In this document: positions 10,001 to 17,571 of the stretch, one piece after another | Position numbering within the stretch: the stretch's first letter is position 1 | How the letters are laid out: each line of letters begins with the position of its first letter | Assembly: GCA_913040875.1 (NCBI GenBank) | Contig: CAJWHX010000001.1 | Span: 1 to 39,830 of the forward strand | Source of the DNA: an uncultured Pseudomonadota bacterium | Lineage (GTDB): Bacteria > Myxococcota > UBA796 | Length of the DNA stretch: 39,830 bases | Direction of reading: 5' to 3' | Position numbers and translations under genes: made by a program | The notes under the pieces: model-generated | The model's database searches: none | Told to the model about the DNA's origin: nothing | Seen by the model: the letters and a program-made list of their open reading frames with translations, nothing else

Positions 10001-10521
10001 TGCGTTTCATCTTCCATCAGCATCGTAGATTTACGCAACCATATCGCTTCGACTTCCTCTACATTCGGATAAAATGTTGGATACCGTTTCACAAACTCTA
10101 TCAATGCATCAATGGCTTTTATATCGAGCGCATCTCGTTCATTTTGTCGTTGCCAATACTCTTCGTACACCGCTTGATATTCTACAGCTTGTTGACTGCC
10201 CGATTCTTCAAAAGGAAACGTATCAAATCGATGCTGTAATCGTGTTTGATTGCTGCCGAGTATGGATACTCGAAGTGCATTCAATACATCAATATTGAGC
10301 ACATCCTCTGATTGCCACTGCCAAAATGCACTCTGAAACGTTCCTTCCCCATCAAAAAATGCTCTCTTGGTTTCAATCTGTGTCTGCAACGCTTGATTGT
10401 CACCGAGAAGACTGGGCAATAGTTGTTGAACAACTTGATCGTTACTCCACAATCCTGAGTCCGTCTTAAAGGGAGCATCTTGAGCCAACGCTACTGTCAA
10501 ACAAAAATGAATCCAAAGCAT
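7072..10521 (-). CDS. Membrane protein with periplasmic coiled coil and cytoplasmic P-loop ATPase domain
   Basis: 1149 residues, family not recognised. Residues 1-14 are a signal peptide (hydrophobic core ending ALA-Q). Residues 20-520 are rich in Glu, Gln and Leu with coiled-coil heptads around 250-500. Five to seven membrane segments lie between about 543 and 776. A cytoplasmic segment has a Walker A-like ADEGMGKSS at 842-850, a hydrophobic strand ending IGIDD (Walker B, about 912-917), a GNPSTSLQLF stretch resembling the lid of STAND/AAA ATPases, and a C-terminal winged-helix-like region from about 1070. The long exported coiled coil before membrane helices recalls MscK/KefA, but an ATPase takes the place of the channel, and the channel is the separate next gene. 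No clear ribosome site precedes ATG 10521. A role in gating or assembling the channel is inference. Confidence 0.85.
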   Translation of the reverse strand: MLWIHFCLTVALAQDAPFKTDSGLWSNDQVVQQLLPSLLGDNQALQTQIETKRAFFDGEGTFQSAFWQWQSEDVLNIDVLNALRVSILGSNQTRLQHRFDTFPFEESGSQQAVEYQAVYEEYWQRQNERDALDIKAIDALIEFVKRYPTFYPNVEEVEAIWLRKSTMLMEDETQQVLVSKIVQEHQKIVHLRRVIVNYSAGGKSDFDSLARAVLAEKPEDSIHSEGRYDRMTLLQLVIVDPILTKNITDEVERIQNSLMEKDRAQLMEEFQQIKQNWQTDIFGWDIEKTEQEIQSLVIQKQNVSADNEDVQTEIIQYKLEVLQRHQNSLNGIQLGTQLLRAQEDLDEARLKELEQDRSIEEANVQSEIVRLREIETEMLGKESERHQVIQSSISDVKIRIQRWEEEFTAWERLPPLDSSRRSVLLNLQQQIHQLQWDLQSDIGSLESIEQTSLIESTIKHEEVESVLESISQVQTDTERHIETEIDEMLRLWIQVHQRQEWVGYFEEENVQFWFDIAFEWQYLTETLPLNLDRIKDIWTDINTLFGLIGTILRWLMVGLTWFWIGRRVEGWWTLFRQWLEEQDRPKMFDEVDFNAWDGPLRSNQGTQATSIVQPLFFAFSACILVQYLNEGWIEVFGSVLLLWMFTRLCAPVTEYWISEEHIRRPLRRGLTAFVWIYFGLNVLIDTFVNVLYVFQSVQIVETIQWIALVVWAMVQLGVWYDLLYESATKVIGLQRLKEWMNQFSARFFGRRIRSLLAMSILLVDIVSKVLFWLVEHSSIFGSTLAKNTIESTVQEDKESFYSKEWDLGWNTLLLPCVEKIQNDLQTMVTESKGVSGAMCLIADEGMGKSSVLRLVMSQSEIPTHLLKVEDIVRDGNWTVKKLGDWLCDGLKIPRQESLAEVCTSIAQIPNSIIGIDDIQRIFLRDVQGFEVINQLFSIIQATSTSHCWIVSCHQPTWTFWDSPSTPIRTDFFRYRYTLKPWSVLEVRSAIVNMIRQRNLSLDFSKLTTLNNPQAVHRAEMAFWRLLTDSTKGNPSTSLQLFKQCAVRTDVEDTVAIRMFSLRQAEILNQLDDGAGFVLACVLMHNRCTLDELCNSLQMPQNLVVSICRQLVASSLLRFNEQHYQIDLIWFPWVEANLAQKRFIGLRDRE

Positions 10522-10563
10522 GTTATTAGCGTATCTCAGACGTATACAGTTGTCAGTTGAAGA

Positions 10564-11499
10564 TTATCCAATTTTCGACTCTAGTCCGTCGAGCATCCAA
10601 GCACACACAACACGATTTCTTCCCATTTCCTTAGCCACATACAGGGCCTGATCAGCCAATCTTAAACTCTCCATGACTTCAGTTTCCGGTTGGAAATGTA
10701 CAGATACTCCGATGCTGATAGACATGGGAATCAAAATTTGTTTATACAACATTGGTTTCTTAATCGATTGACGAATTCTTTCAGCCAACCGAACCAGCTC
10801 CTCTCCTGAACAATTTGGGATCACCGCCAGGAACTCTTCTCCACCAAATCGCCCTACCGAATCAGAATTTCGAATGCATTTTTTTAATCGACTGGCCGTT
10901 TCTTTTAGAACCGCATCACCACAGTCATGTCCAAATCGATCATTGATTTGTTTAAAGAAATCCAAGTCCATCATCAACACACCCAACGGATTCAACCGCT
11001 GCCCGGATAATGTTGCTTCACGTTCAAGTGTTCTCAAAATTGAGCGTCTATTGGATATTTCTGTCAACGGATCATGATTGGCCTGATTCCAAAGGCTTTG
11101 CTGAAGCAAACGCTGTTTCAACTGATGCTGCATCATTCTACTCGCCACGTGAATATGCGCCTGAAAAACGTCGACGCTGTAGTCAAGTGGCAATACAAGA
11201 TCAGCACCCGCAAAAAGAAACTTTGTTTGCTGTTCAATATCTGTGGCATCTTTCAAAACACAAATAAATTGGTAGCCAGTAATATTGCTACTTCGAATAT
11301 CTGAGACGAGTTTTACCGGATTGTTGGATGCAATATTCGCATCTATCAATACAATCTGGACATCGACCTCCTGATTGCGAAGACTGGTCACCAATACGTC
11401 GGGATCCGTGCAATATTGTGGTACAAATCCCCAATCCGTTAACATCAGACCGATGCGCTCCAACATTGAGTCATCTATACTGGCAAGCAATACATTCAC
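10564..11499 (-). CDS. Receiver-GGDEF diguanylate cyclase
   Basis: Makes cyclic-di-GMP from two GTP. The 311-residue product has a receiver-like domain (1-120) and a GGDEF domain (about 140-305) with the motif GGEEF at 219-223, which is compatible with activity, and the inhibitory I-site RxxD (RNSD, 210-213) exactly five residues before it. The receiver keeps Asp53 and acidic residues DD (9-10) but has LPLDYS where a normal receiver has a conserved Lys-Pro, so phosphorylation signalling may be altered or lost. The GTG start at 11499 has AAAGGAG seven bases upstream. It sits 42 bases before the ATPase-MscS pair on the same strand and may share its transcript. Confidence 0.92.
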   Translation of the reverse strand: MNVLLASIDDSMLERIGLMLTDWGFVPQYCTDPDVLVTSLRNQEVDVQIVLIDANIASNNPVKLVSDIRSSNITGYQFICVLKDATDIEQQTKFLFAGADLVLPLDYSVDVFQAHIHVASRMMQHQLKQRLLQQSLWNQANHDPLTEISNRRSILRTLEREATLSGQRLNPLGVLMMDLDFFKQINDRFGHDCGDAVLKETASRLKKCIRNSDSVGRFGGEEFLAVIPNCSGEELVRLAERIRQSIKKPMLYKQILIPMSISIGVSVHFQPETEVMESLRLADQALYVAKEMGRNRVVCAWMLDGLESKIG

Positions 11500-11545
11500 T
11501 CAGTCACTCCTTTAATGCTCAATACAATGTAACAAATCACAGTCT

Positions 11546-12277
11546 TTACAACGACTCTTCTTCAACACCCTGAAAAGATTTTTGTACATTCACATCGCCG
11601 AAATCTGGATTCGCCGGTAAATTTCTCAATGTTGCATCTAGGGTGACCCCCATGATTTTAAGCTGCCAGTTCAACATGATTCCTTCAGAAGACCATCCAG
11701 CAACCACATCTCCTTTATTGGAATGGTATCGAGCTTCCCTACCATAAATGGTGTCTCCATTGTTTGAAATACTCGTTTCCTTTTCAGAATGCCACTCTCC
11801 TGACCAGACATCCCCTGTTTCGATTTGATAAAAGGTTTGAGGACCTTCAGCCCACCGATGGGCTTGACCAGGATCAAATAGGGCAAGTGAAATTCCTTCA
11901 ACCTCATCGGATGAATATTCTTGCTTCAATACACCAGACGGAAGAACCTCATGGATCACCCAAGATTGATTGGAACGACTTTTCCCTTGCAGCTCAAAAT
12001 TCTTTCCATTCAATGAAACAACCGAAACAAAATGGGTTTTAGAGTCGGTAAACTTGGCTGTTGCATGTTGCTGATATTCCAATCGTTTTCCGGCTATGGT
12101 GGTCTCTACTTCCGTAAAAGATTCTATCTGACGTGCACTGGACTGACGCTCTGTCGGAGCCACATATCTAATTTTTACCGTTCGACTACCAACTGGAGTC
12201 CCCGATAAGGTTAGATCATATACCAGTGACTGTTCTACTGCATGTGCTACAGAGCTTGCCAATATCCACATCAACAT
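11546..12277 (-). CDS. Exported protein of unknown function
   Basis: A 243-residue protein with a clear signal peptide (LMWILASSVAHA, cleavage near residue 13) and then an all-beta pattern typical of periplasmic lipocalin-like or DUF6134-like proteins: YDLTLSGTPVGSRTVKIRYV, alternating strands, then GREARYHSNKGDVVAGWSSEGIMLNWQLKIMG near the end. I do not assign a family firmly. ATG 12277 is preferred over an in-frame TTG at 12289 because GAGG lies six bases upstream of the ATG and the signal peptide then starts immediately. It precedes the diguanylate cyclase by 46 bases on the same strand, and lies divergently from the radical-SAM gene. Confidence 0.8.
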   Translation of the reverse strand: MLMWILASSVAHAVEQSLVYDLTLSGTPVGSRTVKIRYVAPTERQSSARQIESFTEVETTIAGKRLEYQQHATAKFTDSKTHFVSVVSLNGKNFELQGKSRSNQSWVIHEVLPSGVLKQEYSSDEVEGISLALFDPGQAHRWAEGPQTFYQIETGDVWSGEWHSEKETSISNNGDTIYGREARYHSNKGDVVAGWSSEGIMLNWQLKIMGVTLDATLRNLPANPDFGDVNVQKSFQGVEEESL

Positions 12278-12348
12278 AGCGTTCCTCAAATAAATGTTGC
12301 TTGTCAGTATAACACATTCCAGTAATGATATAGTCCATCATATGAGCC

Positions 12349-12378
12349 TTGTACAAAGATCAAAAAGAATGTTACTAT
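12349..12378 (+). promoter_or_regulatory. Candidate promoter of the radical-SAM gene
   Basis: TTGTAC (12349-12354) and TACTAT (12373-12378) are separated by 18 bases, resembling a sigma-70 promoter with four of six matches in each box. The -10 box ends only seven bases before the ATG at 12386, and no ribosome site is present in between, so transcription would begin at or beside the start codon (leaderless mRNA). Seen by eye only. Confidence 0.35.
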
Positions 12379-12385
12379 TCAGTAT

Positions 12386-13897
12386 ATGCGTAAACCCATA
12401 CAGACGATCAAAGAACGCTTGGCAGATGAAATCGGTTCTCATTTCCAACATGGACCAAAACGAGTAGCAATGCTCTACCCCAGTCCATATCGGGCTGGGA
12501 TGTCTTCACTTGGATATCAATGGACCATTGAGATCTTAGCAAAAGCCGGATTCTCCGTGGAACGTGTTTTTCTTCCGGACAATGTCGACGAATGGAAAAG
12601 AAGTGGCGGGGGGTTGTGCAGCTACGAAACGAGAACCCCATTGTCACACTTTAAGGTCATTGGAATCTCACTGGCGTACGAATTGGAAATGTCGGGTCTC
12701 ATTCAATGCTTAGAATTAGCTGGCATTCCCATTTTAAGAGAGAATCGTACGTCACAAGATCCCATCTTAATTTTGGGTGGACCCATCACATTCTCAAACC
12801 CACTTCCCTCATCTCCCTTTGTAAATGCCATGCTTCTAGGAGAGGTTGAAGAAACCATCGTCCCTGCATTTTCTGCCGCTATTGATAGTGATTACGAAGG
12901 ATTTATATCGGAAGTACAAAAACTCCCTGGCGGGTTTGTGCCCGAGGTGCAGTACCCCAACTTACCCGAAATTGCAAAAGCAACCGATTCCTTATTGCCT
13001 GCACGATCGCATATTCTAACTCCACATACAGAGTTGAAAAACATGTTTTTGATAGAGGGAGAAAGAGGGTGTCATCGGAGTTGCACCTTTTGTGTCATGC
13101 GACGATCTACAAATGGAGGGATGCGCCTTGTCACACCCGATCGACTGATGTCACTTGTTCCAGAAAATGCCAATAGAGTTGGACTGGTCGGAGCAGCCAT
13201 TAGCGATCATCCAAAACTGGTTCCATTGCTTCAAGAAATTGTAGATTCTGGAAGAGAAATCGGAATCTCATCTTTACGAGCCGATCGCATTGCACGAAAA
13301 CCCGATATCGCTCGTCTATTGAGACTGGGTGGCTATAAAACACTCACAGTAGCCTCGGATGCCGCCTCTCATCGACTGCGAAAAGATATCTCTAAGGGAA
13401 CCTTGGAAAAGCACTTGTTCTCCTGCGCAGAACAGGCCAGAGAACATCGATATAAGGTCCTTAAAATTTATATGATGGTCGGTTTACCCGATGAAACCCA
13501 AGAAGACCTGGACGAACTCATTCGATTTGCATTGGAGATATCCAAAATCCACCCCATTGTATTTGGTATTGCCCCCTTTGTACCCAAAAAGAACACTCCC
13601 CTTGATACAGCACAATTTGCAGGGATTAAAGCCATCGATAGAAAATTAAAGTACATTCAAAAGGGATTGCGGCCTTCAAAAGGTCGAGCTCAAATTCGAA
13701 GTACTTCTGCCAAATGGGCTTGGGTTGAAGCAATGCTGGCACAAGGAGGTCAGGAGTCTGGGCTTGCGGTACTCACAGCTGTGCAAAACGGTGGGAATTT
13801 TGCGTCATGGAAAAGAGCACTCAATCAGCTAGATGCTGAGCAACAGTCTCCATGGCGACGATTGTTTAAATTGGCTCAACCACCGGCTTCTGTATGA
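12386..13897 (+). CDS. B12-binding-type radical SAM protein
   Basis: A 503-residue cytoplasmic iron-sulfur enzyme of unknown substrate. Residues 1-160 resemble a cobalamin-binding Rossmann region (MLYPSPYRAGMSSLGYQ, VIGISLAYELEMSGL, LILGGP, LLGEVEETI). The radical SAM core carries the 4Fe-4S cysteines C229, C233 and C236 (CxxxCxxC in GERGCHRSCTFC), then SSLRADRI and KIYMMVGLPDETQEDL. The C-terminal part (IAPFVPKKNTPLDT) is like that in methyltransferase or methylthiotransferase-like relatives. The start ATG has no ribosome site. Its stop is ten bases from that of the convergent lipoprotein gene, with a weak 6-bp inverted repeat (ATCTCA/TGAGAT) between them. The substrate cannot be named from sequence. 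Confidence 0.88.
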   Translation: MRKPIQTIKERLADEIGSHFQHGPKRVAMLYPSPYRAGMSSLGYQWTIEILAKAGFSVERVFLPDNVDEWKRSGGGLCSYETRTPLSHFKVIGISLAYELEMSGLIQCLELAGIPILRENRTSQDPILILGGPITFSNPLPSSPFVNAMLLGEVEETIVPAFSAAIDSDYEGFISEVQKLPGGFVPEVQYPNLPEIAKATDSLLPARSHILTPHTELKNMFLIEGERGCHRSCTFCVMRRSTNGGMRLVTPDRLMSLVPENANRVGLVGAAISDHPKLVPLLQEIVDSGREIGISSLRADRIARKPDIARLLRLGGYKTLTVASDAASHRLRKDISKGTLEKHLFSCAEQAREHRYKVLKIYMMVGLPDETQEDLDELIRFALEISKIHPIVFGIAPFVPKKNTPLDTAQFAGIKAIDRKLKYIQKGLRPSKGRAQIRSTSAKWAWVEAMLAQGGQESGLAVLTAVQNGGNFASWKRALNQLDAEQQSPWRRLFKLAQPPASV

Positions 13898-13907
13898 TAC
13901 ATCTCAC

Positions 13908-15038
13908 TTAATAATGAGATACAATTCCAAAAAATGTCCACGATGGCTGGGAATTGGACCGGTATAAATCATCGATAAACTCATCGACTTCACGAATTCT
14001 AAAGACCGTACTGTACGAAGCAACATCCGCCGTTACATAATAATCGCCGTTGTCGCCATTGACCGTAATGCCTTGTGGAATTGCGTATTGCTGCGCAGAT
14101 TGATCGGCTTCACTCCACACAATGCGAGTTTGCCAATCCGAGGCGGTTTCATCGAACTGAGCAACCGATATCTCTCGTGTTTCAGAGGTGTACAACAATG
14201 AAAACCAACCTCCACCATCTCGGGCAGACCCGGCATACGCATGTCTTCCATCCCAGTTTTCAATCTCAACTGTTCGATGTAAAACCAAACCAGTATCTTC
14301 ATGCCATGTGGCAAAACCACCGAAAAATCCAAAAAGTCCAATTTCTTCTGTGACCAAGTTTCGGGCAATGCTCCAAACAAACAATTGGAAATCCGGATTG
14401 GGTTCACCATCAATCGCTGGCTCTGCATTCCAAGTCGCGACGGATTCGACTTCACCTGTCGGTGTGACTGTAATTAATTCGTTTCCTCTAGATGCCATGA
14501 TGTCACCAGACGGCAAAGAGAGGACACCAAACACATCCGGATTGTCTTCATCTTCAGAGTAATCTACCAATATCTGACAATCACCAGTTGAAGATACTGA
14601 CGCCACACCCGTATTGTTGTTGCTAATGACGTATCCACCGGTACTTTGATTAAGATCTAAGGATCTGGGTACACAATCGTTGTTTAAAGAGAGCTCTGAT
14701 TCGACATTTCCCAATTGATTCAACCGAACCAAAGATGATGTTTCACCTTGTTTCGCTAGAGACAACGTCACCCCTGACCACTGTTCATCAATACGTCCAT
14801 CACAGTCGTTGTCTACGCCATCGCCCGTTTCTTCATCTCGTGCGGGGTTGATCCATGGACTGGTATCATCACAATCGCCATCTTCAACTGTAAAACCATC
14901 ACCATCTTCATCCGTTCCTGTTGGCTCAGTACTGGGTTCGGTTGCTGGTTCACTGGCGGTGTCCTCTACCGCGGTATCCACTGGTAACGGGGCTGGCTTT
15001 TCACCACATCCAAAAATTTGAAACATCCAAAACATCAT
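13908..15038 (-). CDS. Lipoprotein with MopE-like Asp-rich motif
   Basis: 376 residues. A very short signal peptide ends at the lipobox IFGC (Cys11), followed by a Thr/Glu/Pro/Asp linker rich in TEPS and DTA repeats. A MopE-like calcium-binding pattern comes next: GDGFTVEDGDCDD, then NPA, then GDGVDNDCDG-IDE. The rest looks like a beta-rich repeat protein (LVRLNQLGNVESELSL, GDIMASRGNELITVTPTGEV, YAIPQGITVNGDNGDYYVTA), perhaps a beta-propeller facing the periplasm or cell surface. Such DxDxDG and CDG-ID motifs are common in Myxococcota surface proteins. Its ATG shares a base with the stop of the upstream Rossmann-fold gene (TAATG), indicating coupled translation. Function unknown. Confidence 0.82.
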   Translation of the reverse strand: MMFWMFQIFGCGEKPAPLPVDTAVEDTASEPATEPSTEPTGTDEDGDGFTVEDGDCDDTSPWINPARDEETGDGVDNDCDGRIDEQWSGVTLSLAKQGETSSLVRLNQLGNVESELSLNNDCVPRSLDLNQSTGGYVISNNNTGVASVSSTGDCQILVDYSEDEDNPDVFGVLSLPSGDIMASRGNELITVTPTGEVESVATWNAEPAIDGEPNPDFQLFVWSIARNLVTEEIGLFGFFGGFATWHEDTGLVLHRTVEIENWDGRHAYAGSARDGGGWFSLLYTSETREISVAQFDETASDWQTRIVWSEADQSAQQYAIPQGITVNGDNGDYYVTADVASYSTVFRIREVDEFIDDLYRSNSQPSWTFFGIVSHY

Positions 15039-16711
15039 TATTTCATCCGGTAGCCTGTCATCTCATTGTTGAAGATCCAAGCGACAACTTCACCAATCTC
15101 AAAGGTATTGCCCAGATAGCTGGTGATGGAAGCGGACGCAGATCCCATGTCTCTCAGTATAGCACGGGCTTTGATCATCTTTTCAAAACGAGAGAGCCAC
15201 AATTCGACGTTGTCCGGTCGTAAGTCGATCCAACCCTTTTTCACCCACCCTTCTAGGGCCTTAGGATCCTTTAACTCTACGCGAGTACCATGTCCCATAA
15301 GTTCCGGAACATTGATCTTTGGACCACGCAAGATATCAGATCCATCAGGCAACAGTACCGGAATTCCTATCGATGGTGCGGTCTTTGCCACCCCTGAAGA
15401 TTCCAACACCGAAACCAACATCTGACTAATTTCAGCCGCGCTCTTTGTACTGGCACAGGCATTGGTCATCGTACCAAAAGCCTCTTTAAAGAGATGGGCC
15501 TCAAATAATAACTTCGATAGTTCAGGAGGTCCCAATCGTCCTAGAGCAACAGATGGAATCCCTGATTGAGACTCTACCAGTTCCAAATCGGTCATGGCAG
15601 CAGAACGAATCAATCCTGCTTTATAAGACGGATTGAGTACCGAAGCATCCATCGCACTGATGACATCTCGCCCTGTATTGGCGCCTCGAAGCTCGAGTAC
15701 GATCGTTTGGGCTATTTCTTCCGGTGTGATGTACTCCATTTGTCCCAGAGCAGTAATCGCTGCAAATTCACCGCGGGTAAATACACCATTTTCGCCTGTA
15801 TCGACAACGGCAACTTTAAACGACTCCACCTTTTCATACTCGTCTAAGTTTTGGCGGAGAGACAAGGAATCTCCGGTGAGCGAAACTTTTTTGGGTGCAA
15901 ACAAGTCAGAGTTCCCATGTTTATCTGAAACCTGTTTGACTTTAACTGCACGATACCCAATCATCGCAGCGGGTTTCACCTCTTTAACAATGGGAGAGTT
16001 CGGTGTTCTAGCCAGTAGAAACAACAACCCCGTATGTCCAAACGCAGTTTCGTTTTTTGCAAGCAGTTTCCTAGATGGTTTATCCTCTGAATGCGTATAC
16101 GGAATATTGAGCCCCATTCCTCCAGTTCCTGTGGTTCCCACTTTGAGATACATCTTCGTTTGGTATTCAGATGTTGCACGGTGTACAAATCTTACGTGAC
16201 GAATCAGCTGGGGTCCTGTTTGACTCAATAAAAGGGCTTCCAAATCTTGAATACCGGCAGAAGAAAACCCATCCTCACTAATCCATTCTCTCACCTTTGC
16301 CGCACCATCAAAGACATCTTGATATGAGATCCCAGTAGCGGTGTTCACACAGTCTACAATTACTTCAGGTCGATGTTGACGAATCAGACCAGCCAAATGA
16401 TTGTCTTCGTAGGCCGCCTCAAAATCGTCGTACAGCGAACTCAATAGCTGACGACGTTTGGTTGGATCCTGAATTAAATCTCTTCTAGAAACACCGGATA
16501 ATGCACTGGGAACAAAGAGATTCCCCCATTCTGGAACAAATGCAACTAGATCTCCAAATTCTGTACGAAGAACCTCACAAGCTGATTGGGCTTCATGCTC
16601 AAACAACGAAGCAACAACGATTCGCCTAGGCTGCATACTCATCACAATATGCCGACACACTTGAAGGCCAACCAATCCAGCGCCACCCAAAATCAAATAA
16701 TCATGATACAT
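15038..16711 (-). CDS. NAD(P)-binding Rossmann-fold protein of unknown function
   Basis: 557 residues. The N-terminus is a dinucleotide-binding fold, LILGGAGLVGLQVCRHIV, with a following strand (RRIVVASLF) resembling extended short-chain dehydrogenases or saccharopine-dehydrogenase-like proteins. EVIVDCVNTATGISY is also consistent with a nucleotide-sugar or SDR-like fold. The remaining ~400 residues, with VRFVHRATSEYQTKMYLKVGTTGTGGMGLNIPYTHSED, are not assigned. No signal peptide is visible, so it is probably cytoplasmic. ATG 16711 has GAGG seven bases upstream. It is coupled to the lipoprotein gene downstream. An oxidoreductase role is inferred from the fold only, and no catalytic Tyr-Lys pair was placed with confidence. 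Confidence 0.78.
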   Translation of the reverse strand: MYHDYLILGGAGLVGLQVCRHIVMSMQPRRIVVASLFEHEAQSACEVLRTEFGDLVAFVPEWGNLFVPSALSGVSRRDLIQDPTKRRQLLSSLYDDFEAAYEDNHLAGLIRQHRPEVIVDCVNTATGISYQDVFDGAAKVREWISEDGFSSAGIQDLEALLLSQTGPQLIRHVRFVHRATSEYQTKMYLKVGTTGTGGMGLNIPYTHSEDKPSRKLLAKNETAFGHTGLLFLLARTPNSPIVKEVKPAAMIGYRAVKVKQVSDKHGNSDLFAPKKVSLTGDSLSLRQNLDEYEKVESFKVAVVDTGENGVFTRGEFAAITALGQMEYITPEEIAQTIVLELRGANTGRDVISAMDASVLNPSYKAGLIRSAAMTDLELVESQSGIPSVALGRLGPPELSKLLFEAHLFKEAFGTMTNACASTKSAAEISQMLVSVLESSGVAKTAPSIGIPVLLPDGSDILRGPKINVPELMGHGTRVELKDPKALEGWVKKGWIDLRPDNVELWLSRFEKMIKARAILRDMGSASASITSYLGNTFEIGEVVAWIFNNEMTGYRMK

Positions 16712-16766
16712 CTGACTACCTCAATTCTACTAATTGGTGTTGATATATCCTATCTGATCATATTTC

Positions 16767-17570
16767 TCAATCTCGAACAGCAGTATGTTTGATCATCTCC
16801 GATGTAACCGTCCAATACAACCAATCCATCTCGTTTCCACGCTCCAAAATGGGATCCACATCTAAGCCAATCCGCTGAGCATACGTTGCCAATAATCCCC
16901 AACCGCCTCCTTTGAACAGTCGCTGGTTTTTTCGAGAGGGAGACTTGGTTAGTTTCTGAATCTTTTTGATGAATTTCCGTTCTGGAAGCACTTCAATGAG
17001 GGGCAACAGCCAAGCCCCCCTGTGTTGACAGTCAATCTCCAGAGAATCAATGATCACCATACCCAGTTTACGAAGCAACTCTACATGAAGAACATGAAGC
17101 GCCTTTTCACCACCGGCAAAAAGTTCGATGTGCAGTGGTAATACATCTCCAGGATATACAAATGGAATATCCATACTACACAATCGTTGTCGCGACAACA
17201 TTTCTCGAGACTGAGACGCTTTTACATTCAATGAAGCCGCCTCAATATGAAGGAATGGATTTGATTCCGCGGCGGATTCAAGCCGGTTCAACCAGTTCGT
17301 ATCCAATGTATCTCCAGCCTCCAATTTAGCGCGAGCACTCCAAATTAAGTATTCTAAATTCGACTCTGTTGGCTGATCCAAAGTCAATTCTACTGCGCCT
17401 CCCAATAAAGCATTGTGCAAGTCTTTTGTACACACTTTCAACAATCTTTCTTGAATCCACGGTACATTTCGACTAAAAGAGAGGAGACTTTTTGGTACTT
17501 GCGACTCATTGAACCATTCGAGTTTCCAAAAGTCTACATTGTTGTTTAAATCCACCCAACCTGCTTTCAT
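16767..17570 (-). CDS. Hypothetical protein
   Basis: 267 residues, no family recognised. It is mostly helical and rich in Leu, Trp and Glu (LEYLIWSARAKLEAGDTL; LHIEAASLNVKASQSREML; MDIPFVYPGDVLPLHIELFAGGEKALHVLHVELLRKLG), with a basic stretch near 215-235 (KFIKKIQKLTKSPSRKNQRLF). No signal peptide or membrane segment is visible. ATG 17570 is chosen because GGAG lies seven bases upstream. A longer frame reaching 17723 would overlap the divergent metallo-beta-lactamase gene by 150 bases. It may be co-transcribed with the Rossmann-fold gene 55 bases downstream. Confidence 0.7.
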   Translation of the reverse strand: MKAGWVDLNNNVDFWKLEWFNESQVPKSLLSFSRNVPWIQERLLKVCTKDLHNALLGGAVELTLDQPTESNLEYLIWSARAKLEAGDTLDTNWLNRLESAAESNPFLHIEAASLNVKASQSREMLSRQRLCSMDIPFVYPGDVLPLHIELFAGGEKALHVLHVELLRKLGMVIIDSLEIDCQHRGAWLLPLIEVLPERKFIKKIQKLTKSPSRKNQRLFKGGGWGLLATYAQRIGLDVDPILERGNEMDWLYWTVTSEMIKHTAVRD

Positions 17571-17571
17571 T

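Noticed and set aside
13890..13925. Inverted repeat between the convergent radical SAM and lipoprotein genes as a terminator
   Set aside because: The stem is only six base pairs (ATCTCA/TGAGAT) with an AT loop and no T-run; not convincing.
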